Positions 16,217 through 25,082 of a DNA stretch of 64,000 nucleotides are shown in pieces. The notes under the pieces were generated by a model that was not told the DNA's origin, searched no databases, and saw only the letters and a program-made list of their open reading frames with translations. A program made the translations under genes and the position numbers. Source of the DNA: DATAAP01 sp041690495 (GTDB lineage: Bacteria > Pseudomonadota > Alphaproteobacteria > CACIAM-22H2); contig JAWLHE010000006.1 of assembly GCA_041690495.1 (NCBI GenBank), positions 124,001 to 188,000 on the forward strand. Direction: 5' to 3'. Within the stretch, counting starts at the first letter, position 1, and every line of letters starts with the position of its first letter.

Positions 16217-16832
16217 CGCGCTCGCCGGCGAGCGCGCGCTTCACCGCTGGGCGCTCGGCCATGCGGCTGCGGTGGTCGAGCACCTTCGGGAAGCGGGCGG
16301 TATCGACGCCGTCCGCCTCCATCCACTGCGCCAGCGTGAAGAGATAGGGATCGCAGAGCGTATATCGCGCGCCCATCACGAACGGGCCCTCGAGCATCTC
16401 GCGCTCGATCAGCTCGAAGCACTCGCCCACCGACTGCGGCACCTTGCGCTGCATTGCGGCGATCGCCTCGGGCTCGTCGGCCCAGCGGTAGCCCCGCATG
16501 CGGTGCGCGTGCGCGATATGCACGGTCGAGCAGAGATAGGCGTTGAACGCCTGGACGCGCGCGAACGCGAACGGATCGTCGAGCGGCGCGAGCTTCGCGT
16601 CGGGAAAGCTCTGCGCGATGAAGGCAAGGATGGCCGGCGTCTCGGTCAGCACGCCGCGCTGAGTGACCAGCGCCGGCACGCGGCCCTTGGGATTGATCTT
16701 CAGGTAGTCCGGCTGGCGCTGCTCGTTCGCGCGGAAGTCGATGCGCACCGCCTCGTAAGGCGCACCTGCTTCCTCCATGGCGATGCGCGAGGCGAGCGCG
16801 CAGGTGCCGGGCGCGAAGAAGAACTTCAGCAT
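16194..16832 (-). CDS. Glutathione S-transferase family protein
   Basis: A 212-residue cytoplasmic GST. The N-terminal thioredoxin-like domain (1-80) begins MLKFFFAPGTCALASRIAMEE, with a Ser/Cys-type active-site region, and contains the cis-Pro GRVPALVT and the ETPAI glutathione-binding motif. An all-helical C-terminal domain follows with DPYLFTLAQW. It resembles beta-class or GST-N-3 alphaproteobacterial enzymes that conjugate glutathione to electrophiles. The start at 16832 was preferred over the ATG at 16838, because the GGGGAG site touches the latter directly. Confidence 0.9.
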   Translation of the reverse strand: MLKFFFAPGTCALASRIAMEEAGAPYEAVRIDFRANEQRQPDYLKINPKGRVPALVTQRGVLTETPAILAFIAQSFPDAKLAPLDDPFAFARVQAFNAYLCSTVHIAHAHRMRGYRWADEPEAIAAMQRKVPQSVGECFELIEREMLEGPFVMGARYTLCDPYLFTLAQWMEADGVDTARFPKVLDHRSRMAERPAVKRALAGERVSAAPAA

Positions 16833-17008
16833 GAGCATCTCCCCAGATCTCACGTCCGATACCATTTCCGGTGCCGCATGGGCAAATCCGCCCGCGGCCG
16901 GTCCTTCGAGACGCCGACCGTCGCTCGCACGACGCTCGACTCCCTGGATGAACTCGTGAAGAAGGAACCGTCGCGTCACGAGGCGGGATCTGCGTTGCGG
17001 ACCGGCCG

Positions 17009-18601
17009 TCAGCCCGGCTTGCGCCGCTTGAGGCGGAAGGTAAGGCGGAACTCGGCGCCGCCGCCATCGTGCGCCTTGGTAGCCATGCGGCCATCGACCT
17101 GCGGGGCGAGTGCGTGGACCAGGCGGAGGCCGGTGCCGTCGGCGCGCTCCTCCATGGGGAGGCCGACGCCGTCGTCGCGCACGGTCAGCACCGCGTCGTT
17201 GCCCTGCAGTGCGAGCCGCATGACGATCTCGCCGGCCCGGCCGGCGGGAAAAGCGTGCTTGAAGGCGTTGACGAGCAGCTCGTGCGCGATCAGCCCGACC
17301 GGAAGCGCAGTGTCGATGTCGACGCGCACCGGCTCGAGGATCGAGCGCACGGCGATGTCGCGGCGGCCGGATCCGGCCAGGATCTGGTCGGCGACGCTGC
17401 GCAGATACGAGGCGAGATCGATGCTGCGCAGATCGTCGGCCCGGTAGACGGCGTTATAGGCCTGGCCGACCGTGACGATGCGCCGCCGAATCTCGTCGAA
17501 GGCGGAGCGCGCGTCGCCGTCGCCGCGGCGCGCGACGATACCGACCATGCTCGCCATCATCTGCAGGTTGTTCTTGACGCGGTGATGGACCTCGCGCAGC
17601 AGCACGTCCTTTTCGGCCAACGCCTTCTCGAGCGCCGCAGTGCGCGCGGCGACGTCCGCGCCGAGCCGCCGGCGATAGGCCGCGTCGGCGCGCGCGCGAC
17701 GCAACGCCTGCGTCGCCGCGGTGGTGCCGAGCAGGGCCACGGCGATGGCGAACAGTGCCGCCCAGTACATGTCCTCGAGCCAGCGCGCCACCATGGTCTC
17801 GCGCGCGACGCCAAATGTGACGTAAAGCGGCAGGTCGCCGACGCGGCCATAGGCGTAGATGCGCTCGACTCCGTCGGCAGGCGACGGCATCTCGAACATG
17901 CCGTAGTCCGTTCGGGCGACCGCCTGCATGACGGCGGACTCGCCGGAAAAGGTCAGCGGCGGCGTCGCCGGACGACGCGCCAGGAGATTGCCTCCGGCGC
18001 CGATCAGCGCCGCAGCGCTGCCGTCATCGCCGCGAAGCTGTTCGAAGAAGCGGACCAGGGCGTCGACGCGCACGCTGCTGCCGATGATGCCGCTGAAGAC
18101 CGGGCCGCTGCGCCGGCGCGCGATCAGGAAAGTGTCCTGGCCGCTGACCCGCCCGACGATGCGCTCGCCGATCACCAGCCCGCGCGCGCCATTGCGCAGC
18201 GCCGCGAAATAGTCGCGGTCGGAGATGTCGATCGCCAGATTGCGGCCGTGGGCGGCGATGCGGAGTACGCCGGAAGCATCCGCGATGCCGATTCCCATGG
18301 TGACGCCGCCGCTATTGAGTCGCTCGAGATTGCGCTGCACCTTCGCCGAGCCGGCGATCTCGTCCCAACCCATGCCGCGCACCATGGCGTCGATCTCGCC
18401 GAGCGCGGCCTCCTGGCCCTGCACGAAGCGCAGCACATATTCGCGGGCGATCTCGACATTGTTGCGCGCGGTCTCGACGGCCTGCTCATGGCGATGGTCC
18501 CATGCCTGGAGCGCCCACAGCGCCAGGGCGAGCATCGGCACCAGCACGCTGCCGACCTGCAGGAAGCGAAAAACCGCATATGAGCCGTGTTCCCGAGTCA
18601 T
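17009..18601 (-). CDS. Membrane sensor histidine kinase, Cache sensor plus HisKA_2
   Basis: A 530-residue kinase. One membrane helix (about 14-34) leads into a periplasmic dCache-like sensor domain (about 40-275), then a second helix (about 277-300), a HisKA_2 dimerisation domain with the phosphorylated His in LREVHHRVKNNLQ (about residue 339), and a HATPase_c domain with N box HELLVNAFKHAFP (about 438) and G box DDGVGLP. HisKA_2 kinases often feed the alphaproteobacterial general stress response. No response regulator is adjacent, so it is an orphan. The ATG at 18601 was chosen because 29 upstream in-frame residues are Arg/Pro-rich and precede the membrane helix implausibly. Confidence 0.9.
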   Translation of the reverse strand: MTREHGSYAVFRFLQVGSVLVPMLALALWALQAWDHRHEQAVETARNNVEIAREYVLRFVQGQEAALGEIDAMVRGMGWDEIAGSAKVQRNLERLNSGGVTMGIGIADASGVLRIAAHGRNLAIDISDRDYFAALRNGARGLVIGERIVGRVSGQDTFLIARRRSGPVFSGIIGSSVRVDALVRFFEQLRGDDGSAAALIGAGGNLLARRPATPPLTFSGESAVMQAVARTDYGMFEMPSPADGVERIYAYGRVGDLPLYVTFGVARETMVARWLEDMYWAALFAIAVALLGTTAATQALRRARADAAYRRRLGADVAARTAALEKALAEKDVLLREVHHRVKNNLQMMASMVGIVARRGDGDARSAFDEIRRRIVTVGQAYNAVYRADDLRSIDLASYLRSVADQILAGSGRRDIAVRSILEPVRVDIDTALPVGLIAHELLVNAFKHAFPAGRAGEIVMRLALQGNDAVLTVRDDGVGLPMEERADGTGLRLVHALAPQVDGRMATKAHDGGGAEFRLTFRLKRRKPG

Positions 18602-18928
18602 TCGCCTCTGAACCCTGCTTCCCCGGACGCGCTGACCGAGACGCGGCAACAAAGCTAGACAAATCGGGCGCGCATGGTAAGGGCGCAATGCAAGGGTGCG
18701 ATGCGGCGCGCCGGTTTCGCCGGCGGACGCCGATCGTCGCCGGCAAGCGACTGTATACGTAGGGAAAATTCAAACATCGAGGACCGGCAGGGCCGACATG
18801 GAGCGGTTCGCGCGGCCCCGGATGGGCGGAATTCCGCCGCCGCTCCGGCCAGACGCCGTCAACCCCGCCGAGCCGGCCAGGCGACTGCCTGTATCGCCTG
18901 CCGGCGGCGAAGCGAGCCGATACCGTCC
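18602..18928. other. Intergenic region, nothing recognised
   Basis: About 325 bases between the sensor kinase start and the DUF2188 gene stop. Short open frames exist on both strands, but none has a ribosome site and coding character together. It must contain the kinase promoter. Confidence 0.4.
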
Positions 18929-19150
18929 TCAGGCGATCTGATCGCCGCCGAACACGAGCTCTTCCTCGACCGTGCCGTCGGGGCGATGGACCATGATGCA
19001 GCTCGGCCGGTCGGCCGATGCCGCGGCGCGCGCAAGCCGCATCGCATCCATCCTGGTGTCGAAGGTGCCCATCGACGGCTCACCATCGCGCTTCACGGTC
19101 CAGCGTCCCTCGTTCGCCGTGACGCGGTAGACTGTCGGCGTTCCGTCCAT
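18929..19150 (-). CDS. DUF2188-like small protein
   Basis: A 73-residue protein: MDGTPTVYRVTANEGRWTVKRDG, then a helix DAMRLARAAA and a final strand FGGDQ. The pattern matches DUF2188, a small alpha/beta domain of unknown function whose members read 'x-V-W-x-V-K-x-E-G'. It starts 14 bases after the lpxD-like stop on the same strand and is probably cotranscribed with it. The ribosome site is weak. Confidence 0.65.
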   Translation of the reverse strand: MDGTPTVYRVTANEGRWTVKRDGEPSMGTFDTRMDAMRLARAAASADRPSCIMVHRPDGTVEEELVFGGDQIA

Positions 19151-19164
19151 GACGACAAGAACGA

Positions 19165-20280
19165 TCAGCTCGACCGTTCGTTCCCGCCTTCGGCCCCGCC
19201 CGGCGCGGCGATGATCCTGCGCCAGTGCGGGTCGCGGGCGGCGTCTTCGCCGCGCGCCTCGGCATCCTTGCGGCCGAAAAGACGGAGCAGACTGGCGGTC
19301 TGGCGATGCCACTGCCGTGCGGGAACCGCCGGGTAGCCGCCGACGGAAGCGCCCGGCGCAACGTCGCGGATCACCACGCTGCCGATGGCGATGCGCGCGC
19401 GCGCGCCGATCGTGACGTGGTCGCTGACGGCGACGCGGCCGCCGACCATGACACCGTCGCCGACCACAACGCTGCCCGCGAAGCCGGTGTGCCCCGCGAT
19501 GGCGCAGAAGCGCCCGATGCGGACGTTGTGTCCGATCTGGACGAGGTTGTCGATCACCGTGCCGGCGCCGATCACGGTGTCGCCGTGCGCGCCGCGATCG
19601 ACCGTGCAGTTCATGTCGATCCTGACATCGTTCTCGATGACGACGCGGCCGAGCTGCGGCACGCGCAGCAGGCCGCTCCCGCCCGGCACGAAGCCGAAGC
19701 CGGGACCGCCGATGCTGACGCCGGCGCCGATCTCGACCCGCGCGCCGATCAGGGCATGGCCGATATTGGAACCGGGACCGATTCGGCAGTCCTCGCCGAT
19801 GACGACGCCGCGGCCGATCACGACATTGGCGGCGATGTGGCAGCGCGCCCCCAGCTCGACCTGCGGCCCGATCACCGCTCCGGCATCGATCTGGCAGCCG
19901 GCGCCGATCGCCGCGGCCGGATCGATACGCGCGGCGGGATCGATTCGGGGCGTGATCTCCGGCGGCGGATAGAACAGGTAGCCCGCATGCGCGAAGGCCA
20001 TGCGCGGATCGTCGGCGAACAGCAGCCGCGTGCCGGCGCCGGCGTGGCGCGCCCATTTCCTGGTCGTGATCACGGCGCCTGCGCCGGTCCGGGCGAGCTT
20101 TTCGAGATAGCGGGCGTCGTTGAAATAGCTGAGATCGGACGGCCCGGCGTCCTCCAGCGGTGCGATGTCCTCGATGACCGCCGCCGCTGCCGCTGCGTCA
20201 GGCGCCTCCGCGCCGATCCGCCGGGCGATGTCGCCGAGCGCGAACGGGCCGCTACGGCGGAAGAAACGCGGATCGGTCAT
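19165..20280 (-). CDS. lpxD: UDP-3-O-acylglucosamine N-acyltransferase (LpxD)
   Basis: A 371-residue acyltransferase. The N-terminal domain (1-115) is uridine-binding and contains DLSYFNDARYLEKL. A long left-handed beta-helix of hexapeptide repeats (about 120-330) includes the catalytic His in VQIGHNVRIG (about residue 250), FGF at GPGFGFVP, and PAVPARQWHRQ near the end. In lipid A synthesis LpxD adds the second 3-hydroxyacyl chain from acyl-ACP in the cytoplasm. Usually lpxD sits with bamA, fabZ and lpxA; here it stands alone behind a Liv transporter and before a DUF2188 gene, so it may be a second copy acting on another sugar. Confidence 0.88.
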   Translation of the reverse strand: MTDPRFFRRSGPFALGDIARRIGAEAPDAAAAAAVIEDIAPLEDAGPSDLSYFNDARYLEKLARTGAGAVITTRKWARHAGAGTRLLFADDPRMAFAHAGYLFYPPPEITPRIDPAARIDPAAAIGAGCQIDAGAVIGPQVELGARCHIAANVVIGRGVVIGEDCRIGPGSNIGHALIGARVEIGAGVSIGGPGFGFVPGGSGLLRVPQLGRVVIENDVRIDMNCTVDRGAHGDTVIGAGTVIDNLVQIGHNVRIGRFCAIAGHTGFAGSVVVGDGVMVGGRVAVSDHVTIGARARIAIGSVVIRDVAPGASVGGYPAVPARQWHRQTASLLRLFGRKDAEARGEDAARDPHWRRIIAAPGGAEGGNERSS

Positions 20281-20362
20281 CCTACACCTGCCGAGTCGCC
20301 GCAGCCGGAGCACTGCTGCCCGACAATGCCCGGTCCGCCGGGTACGTGACAAGCAAAAGCGG

Positions 20363-21082
20363 TCACACCGGCTCGGCGTCCAACCCCAGATATGCGGCGC
20401 GAAGCGCCGGCAGCGCCAGCAGCGAAGCCGGCCTGCCTTCGGCGGCGATGCGGCCGTTTTCGAGCACGTAGGCACGCTGCGCCACCTCGAGCGCCTTGCT
20501 GACGTTCTGCTCGATCAGCAGCATCGATACCCCGGCACCGTGGATGTCGCGGAGCACGTCGAACACCTGCTCCACCACCAGGGGCGCCAGGCCGAGCGAC
20601 GGCTCGTCGACCAGCAGCAGCTTCGGCTGGGCCATCAGGGCGCGACCGATCGCGATCATCTGCTGCTGCCCGCCGGACATCGTGCCCGCGATCTGGCGGC
20701 GGCGCTCGGCGAGGATCGGAAAGATCGCGTAGACGCGCTCGAGCCCCTGGCTGCGCGCGCGGCGGATCTCGCGGCGATAGCAGCCAAGCTCGAGATTCTC
20801 CTCGACGGTCATGTGCACGAAGAGGCGCCGGCCCTCGGGAATGATCGCCACGCCGAGCGCGCTCATCTCCTGCGCGGTGAGGCGCGTCGCGTCGCGTCCG
20901 CCGAAGACGAGCTGGCCGCCGCGGATCGGCAGCAGGCGGGCGACCGCGTTGACCAGCGTAGTCTTGCCGGCGCCGTTGGGACCGACCACCGCGACGAGCT
21001 CGCCCTCGCGCACGGTGAGATTGACGTCCCACAGCACCGGCGCGTCGCCATAGCCCGCGTTCAGACCGACCGCTTCAAGCAT
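20363..21082 (-). CDS. livF: Branched-chain-type ABC transporter ATPase LivF
   Basis: A 239-residue ABC ATPase: Walker A GPNGAGKTT (about 34-42), signature MSGGQQQMIAIGRALM, Walker B LLLVDEPSLGLAP, and the H-loop position occupied as EQN, typical of LivF. Cytoplasmic. It works as one of the two ATPases of the Liv/HAAT transporter encoded by the overlapping upstream genes; its ATG overlaps the end of the LivM-LivG gene by 8 bases. Confidence 0.93.
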   Translation of the reverse strand: MLEAVGLNAGYGDAPVLWDVNLTVREGELVAVVGPNGAGKTTLVNAVARLLPIRGGQLVFGGRDATRLTAQEMSALGVAIIPEGRRLFVHMTVEENLELGCYRREIRRARSQGLERVYAIFPILAERRRQIAGTMSGGQQQMIAIGRALMAQPKLLLVDEPSLGLAPLVVEQVFDVLRDIHGAGVSMLLIEQNVSKALEVAQRAYVLENGRIAAEGRPASLLALPALRAAYLGLDAEPV

Positions 21083-22808
21083 GGCTCTTCCCCAGATAGG
21101 CCGCGACCACCGCGGGATCGGCCATCACGTCTTTCGGCAGGCCCGAGGCGATGACCTCGCCATGATTGAGCACCACGACGCGGTCGGCGAGCGCCACCAC
21201 CGCGCGCATGTTGTGCTCGACGAAGACGATCGTGGCGCCGGCGGCCTGGATCCTGCGGATCAGGGCGATCGCGTTGTCGATCTCGGCCGGGGTCAGCCCG
21301 GCGAGAATCTCGTCGAGCAGGATCAGCCGCGCGCCGGATGCAAGGGCACGCGCCAGCTCGAGGAATTTGCGCTGGTGGAGGTTGAGCTCGAGCGGCAGCG
21401 CGTGGGCGCGGTCGCCGAGGCCGACGAAGCCGAGCCAGTAGAGCGCCGCCCTCTCCGCCGCCGCGCGTTCGAGCCCGGCGGCGCCGAAGGTGGCATAGAG
21501 GGCGACGTTCTCGAGCACGTTGAGGCGGCGGAACGGCCGCGGGATCTGGTAGGTGCGGCCGACGCCGATCCGCGCGATGCGGTGGCCGGGACGCCGCGAC
21601 AGGTCCTGCCCTTCGAGCAGGATGCGTCCGGACTGGCGCCGGTAATAGCCGCTGATGACGTTGATCAGGGTCGATTTTCCGGAGCCGTTGGGTCCGACCA
21701 GGCCGAGGATCTCGCCCGCGCGCACGTCGAGGCTGACGCCCGCCAGCGCCTTGACCCCCTGGAACGACAGCCGCACGTCCTGACAGACGAGCAGGGGCTT
21801 GTGCGATGGAGCGTGCGCGGCTTGCGACGGCGCGGGCGGCTCCGCCGGGATCGCCGGCGGCGGCGGGCGCTTCCGGCGCGAGGCGACGAGGCCCATGATG
21901 CCGTGCGGCAGGAACAGCACCGCCGCGACGAGCGTGACGCCGATCAGCCCGCGGCCGAACACCGCCCACTCGCCGCCGACGAAGGCGTAGGTGAGCGCGG
22001 TGACGAGCGTGGCGCCGATCGCCGGGCCGAACCAGTGCCGCGCACCGCCGAGCACGCTCATCAGCACCACGAACAGCGGCACGGTGATCGAGAAGGTCTC
22101 GGCGACCGTCACGTAGCTGACGAAGACGGCGTGGATGCCGCCGGCGACGCCGGCGAGGAACCCGGCGAGCCCCACTGCCGCGAGCTTGTAGCCGAAGGTC
22201 GGCACGCCCAGCACCTCGGCCACGTCCTCGTCGTCGCTGATCGCGAACAGGCCGCGGCCGAGCCGCGTGTACTGGACGATGCGTGCCGTGGCGAGCGACA
22301 GCGCGGCGATGCCGAGCCCGAACAGATAGATGGTGCCGGACGGGCTCTCGTAGATCCGCGGCAGCACGGATGCGCTCATGAAGACGCCCGGTCCGCCGTC
22401 GAGCGGCGTGTTGAGCACGATGGTCGCCAGCACGAACGTGACCGCCAGCGTCAGCAAGGCGAACAGCTCGCCCCGCAGCCGCCGCACGCGGAAGACCACC
22501 GCCCCGACGCCGAGGCCGAGCAGCGCCGCCGCGACGCCCGAGGCGAGCAGCGACCAGCCGAACGGAAGATCGAGATTCGTCGTCAGATTGGCGAGCGTGT
22601 ACATGCCGGCGCCGAAGAAGGCGCCGTGGCCGAACGAGAAATAGCCGGAGAAACCGCTGAGGATCGCCCATGACGTGGCCAGCGCGATCCAGAAGAAGAC
22701 GAGATAGAGGAACGATTCGAAGAAGGCCGGCGGCTGCGCCAGGGGCAGGCCGGCGAGCAGGATGCCCGCGCCGACATAGAACGCGGGACGGATCGCGCGC
22801 GCGTTCAC
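21075..22808 (-). CDS. Fused LivM permease and LivG ATPase
   Basis: A 577-residue fusion. Residues 1-300 form a LivM-type permease with about nine to ten membrane helices, including GFSGYFSFGHGAFFGAGMY. After a Pro/Ala-rich linker (about 300-335) comes a LivG ATPase with Walker A GPNGSGKST, signature region LNLHQRKFLELARAL, Walker B LILLDEILAGL and H-loop VEHNMRAV. LivM and LivG are usually two genes. The LivG signature is LHQRK rather than LSGGQ, as in some family members. The GTG start at 22808 overlaps the livH stop (GTGA), which marks it as the start. The substrate is probably an amino or aromatic acid. Confidence 0.9.
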   Translation of the reverse strand: MNARAIRPAFYVGAGILLAGLPLAQPPAFFESFLYLVFFWIALATSWAILSGFSGYFSFGHGAFFGAGMYTLANLTTNLDLPFGWSLLASGVAAALLGLGVGAVVFRVRRLRGELFALLTLAVTFVLATIVLNTPLDGGPGVFMSASVLPRIYESPSGTIYLFGLGIAALSLATARIVQYTRLGRGLFAISDDEDVAEVLGVPTFGYKLAAVGLAGFLAGVAGGIHAVFVSYVTVAETFSITVPLFVVLMSVLGGARHWFGPAIGATLVTALTYAFVGGEWAVFGRGLIGVTLVAAVLFLPHGIMGLVASRRKRPPPPAIPAEPPAPSQAAHAPSHKPLLVCQDVRLSFQGVKALAGVSLDVRAGEILGLVGPNGSGKSTLINVISGYYRRQSGRILLEGQDLSRRPGHRIARIGVGRTYQIPRPFRRLNVLENVALYATFGAAGLERAAAERAALYWLGFVGLGDRAHALPLELNLHQRKFLELARALASGARLILLDEILAGLTPAEIDNAIALIRRIQAAGATIVFVEHNMRAVVALADRVVVLNHGEVIASGLPKDVMADPAVVAAYLGKSHA

Positions 22809-23656
22809 GCCCGGCCCGGCCGCAGAATGAGGATGAGGATCAGCAGCGTGAACGACACCAGCGGCGCCCAGGACGGCGCGGTCAGCGCCATGGTGACCGC
22901 CTCGCTGACGCCGATCAGCAGGCCCGCCGCGAGGATGCCGAGCGGGTTGCCGAGGCCGCCCATGATCACGGTGGCGAAGATCACGCCGACCCAGGCGTAG
23001 ATCTGCGACGGCGCCAGGGTCGCGATCAGCGCGATGAAGCCGCCGGCGATGCAGGCCGACGAGGCGGCGACGCCCGCCATCAGCAGCGCCAGCCTTGCGT
23101 GGTTGACGCCGAACGCGGCGGCGATGTCCGGGTTCTCGGCGCTGGCGCGCATCGCCTTGCCGACATAGGTGAAACGCAGCCATGCCCATATCGCCACCAG
23201 CAGCGCCACCGCGACGATGAACATGATCGATTCGGAGACCGGCACGAAGATCGGCCCGACCCGCCACGACGCCGTCGAGAGCGGCGTCTCGAGCCGGCGG
23301 AAATCCGCCGTCCAGATGCCCTGGATCACGCTCTCGACGATCACCATCAGGCCGAAGGTGGCGAGCACCGAGCCGAACTCGTCGACCTTGAAGCGCGCGA
23401 ACAGCCACTGCAGCGCCACGCCGATGACGAAGAACGGCGGCACCAGCAGGAGCATGGCGAGGAAGGGGCTCATGTGAGCCCCTTCCGCCAGCGCGTAGGT
23501 GAGATAGGCGGCGAGGAACACCAGCGCCAGATGCGCAAGGTTGATGAGACGGAGGAAGGCCCAGGACAGGCTGAGCCCCACCCCCATCAGCGCATAGAGC
23601 CCGCCGACCAGGACCCCGGACAGGACCGATTGCCCGAGGAGCGTGGCGCTCGGCAT
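22805..23656 (-). CDS. livH: Branched-chain-type ABC permease LivH
   Basis: A 283-residue inner-membrane permease of about eight helices. It starts LLGQSVLSGVLVGGLYALMG and carries the family motif GLGNPLGILAAGLLIGV near the C terminus (about 235-252). It forms the membrane channel with the LivM part of the next protein. Seven bases separate it from the upstream binding-protein gene, so they share one operon. Confidence 0.93.
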   Translation of the reverse strand: MPSATLLGQSVLSGVLVGGLYALMGVGLSLSWAFLRLINLAHLALVFLAAYLTYALAEGAHMSPFLAMLLLVPPFFVIGVALQWLFARFKVDEFGSVLATFGLMVIVESVIQGIWTADFRRLETPLSTASWRVGPIFVPVSESIMFIVAVALLVAIWAWLRFTYVGKAMRASAENPDIAAAFGVNHARLALLMAGVAASSACIAGGFIALIATLAPSQIYAWVGVIFATVIMGGLGNPLGILAAGLLIGVSEAVTMALTAPSWAPLVSFTLLILILILRPGRA

Positions 23657-23663
23657 CGTCCGT

Positions 23664-24881
23664 TCAGCGCGTCATCAGCTTGACGCCCTGCGCCGCCGAC
23701 TCCTTGGGCCACACCACCACCCAGCGGCCGTCCTGCACCTGCTTCAGCTTCGACAGGTCGTCGCCGTAATTGCCGGTCTCGTCGAAGCGCAGCCGGCCCG
23801 TGATGGCGTCGACCTTGTTGGCGTTCAGCCAGTTCGCAAGGATTTTGTCGTCGAGGCTCCTGGTGGCGGTGACCGCGGTCTCGATGATCTGCCACGCCGT
23901 GTAGGACGTGCCGGCCTGCACGTCCGCCGCCGCATAGGGCAGGTTCGCCGCCCTGGCGCGCTCGGTATAGGCCTTGACGAACGCCGCCGCGACCGGGTTG
24001 TCGGTGTAGGGCTTCTGATCCTCGAACACCGTGGTCGACAGCGCGCCCTTGGCGTCGGGCGACACGGCCAGCGGACCGGGCGCCGGATAGAGATAGAAGT
24101 GGTTCTTCGGTGTGTAGTCGAGCTTCTTCAGCGCCTCGAGCAGCAGGTTGCCGTCGAGACCGATGGCGCCGACGAACAGGAAGTCCGGGTTGGCCTCGCG
24201 CACGCGCGCGGCGATCGGGCCGAAATCGCGCGAGCCGAACTCGAACTCCAGATAGAGCACTTCCTTGAGATTGCGCTTCTTGGCGACGTCGCGGGCACCG
24301 ACGGCGATGAAATGCACCGACGGGAACTTGCTGGTGACGATCGCCACGGTCCTGGGCGGGTTCTCGCTCGCCGCCAGCGCATCGAGCACCAGCGCGGGCA
24401 CGGTCTGCTCGGGCACCGGACCCATGTGCCACGCGGGGAACTGCCGGTCGTACTTCGCCATCTTCGGAATGCCGAAGGTGTGGTGCACGAGCATCTTGCC
24501 GTGGCGCTCGGCCACCGCCATCGCCGACAGGATGGCGCCGGTCGCATAGGGCCCGAGCAGCAGGTCGACCTTGTCGACGGTGATCAGCCGCTCATAGAGC
24601 GTGCGCGCGAGATCGGGCTTCGACTGGTCGTCGAGCAGCACCCATTCGACCGGGCGGCCGAGCAGTCCGCCGCGCTTGTTGAGCTGCTCGACATAGATCT
24701 CGCCGACGATCTTGTGGACGATGCCGGTCGCCGCCAGCGGCCCGGTCAGCGCCAGCGTCGAGCCGATGCGGATCGGCTGGCCCTGCTGCGCCGATGCGGT
24801 CGCGATGCCGAATGCGCCCGCGGCCAGCATCGCGACCGCGGCGCATGCGCCCCTGAGAAGACGCGTCACTCCTCCTGCCAT
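23664..24881 (-). CDS. ABC transporter periplasmic substrate-binding protein (Liv type)
   Basis: A 405-residue exported protein. The signal peptide (about 1-31, ending ASAQQ) is followed by the Peripla_BP_6 fold starting IRIGSTLALTGPLAATG, with LLGPYATGAILSAM forming the usual first ligand loop. It captures the solute for LivH, LivM-LivG and LivF. Ligand identity is uncertain; Liv-type receptors near ring-cleavage dioxygenases often take aromatic acids, and such a gene lies just upstream. GGGAGG precedes the ATG at 24881, which gives the signal peptide; longer in-frame starts run into an extragenic repeat. Confidence 0.9.
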   Translation of the reverse strand: MAGGVTRLLRGACAAVAMLAAGAFGIATASAQQGQPIRIGSTLALTGPLAATGIVHKIVGEIYVEQLNKRGGLLGRPVEWVLLDDQSKPDLARTLYERLITVDKVDLLLGPYATGAILSAMAVAERHGKMLVHHTFGIPKMAKYDRQFPAWHMGPVPEQTVPALVLDALAASENPPRTVAIVTSKFPSVHFIAVGARDVAKKRNLKEVLYLEFEFGSRDFGPIAARVREANPDFLFVGAIGLDGNLLLEALKKLDYTPKNHFYLYPAPGPLAVSPDAKGALSTTVFEDQKPYTDNPVAAAFVKAYTERARAANLPYAAADVQAGTSYTAWQIIETAVTATRSLDDKILANWLNANKVDAITGRLRFDETGNYGDDLSKLKQVQDGRWVVVWPKESAAQGVKLMTR

Positions 24882-24955
24882 TCTTTCCTCCCTTTGCCTC
24901 GTGCCGATTTCCACACGGGTTCGGCTTATAAGACGGTATCTCTCCTCATCTTGCC

Positions 24956-25063
24956 GCCCGCGGACCTGATCCGCGGGCCCAGCGTCGATTTCGCTGAAAT
25001 GAGGCTTACCGGTCGCATGTTGCCGCGCCGGACTGGGTCCTCGGGTCAAGCCCGAGGGCGACA
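24956..25063. repeat. REP-like extragenic palindromic element, copy 1
   Basis: Two imperfect GC-rich palindromes about 50 bases apart, built around CGCGGACCTGATCCGCGGG and CCTCGGGTCAAGCCCGAGG. They share the layout of the elements at 33911, 39601, 42954 and 45047. It lies between the dioxygenase-like gene and the Liv operon. Confidence 0.65.
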
Positions 25064-25082
25064 ATTCTCGTAATCGTGCGGA

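Noticed and set aside
17069..18583. Plus-strand frame of 504 codons
   Set aside because: Antisense to the sensor kinase, whose HisKA_2 and HATPase motifs are intact.
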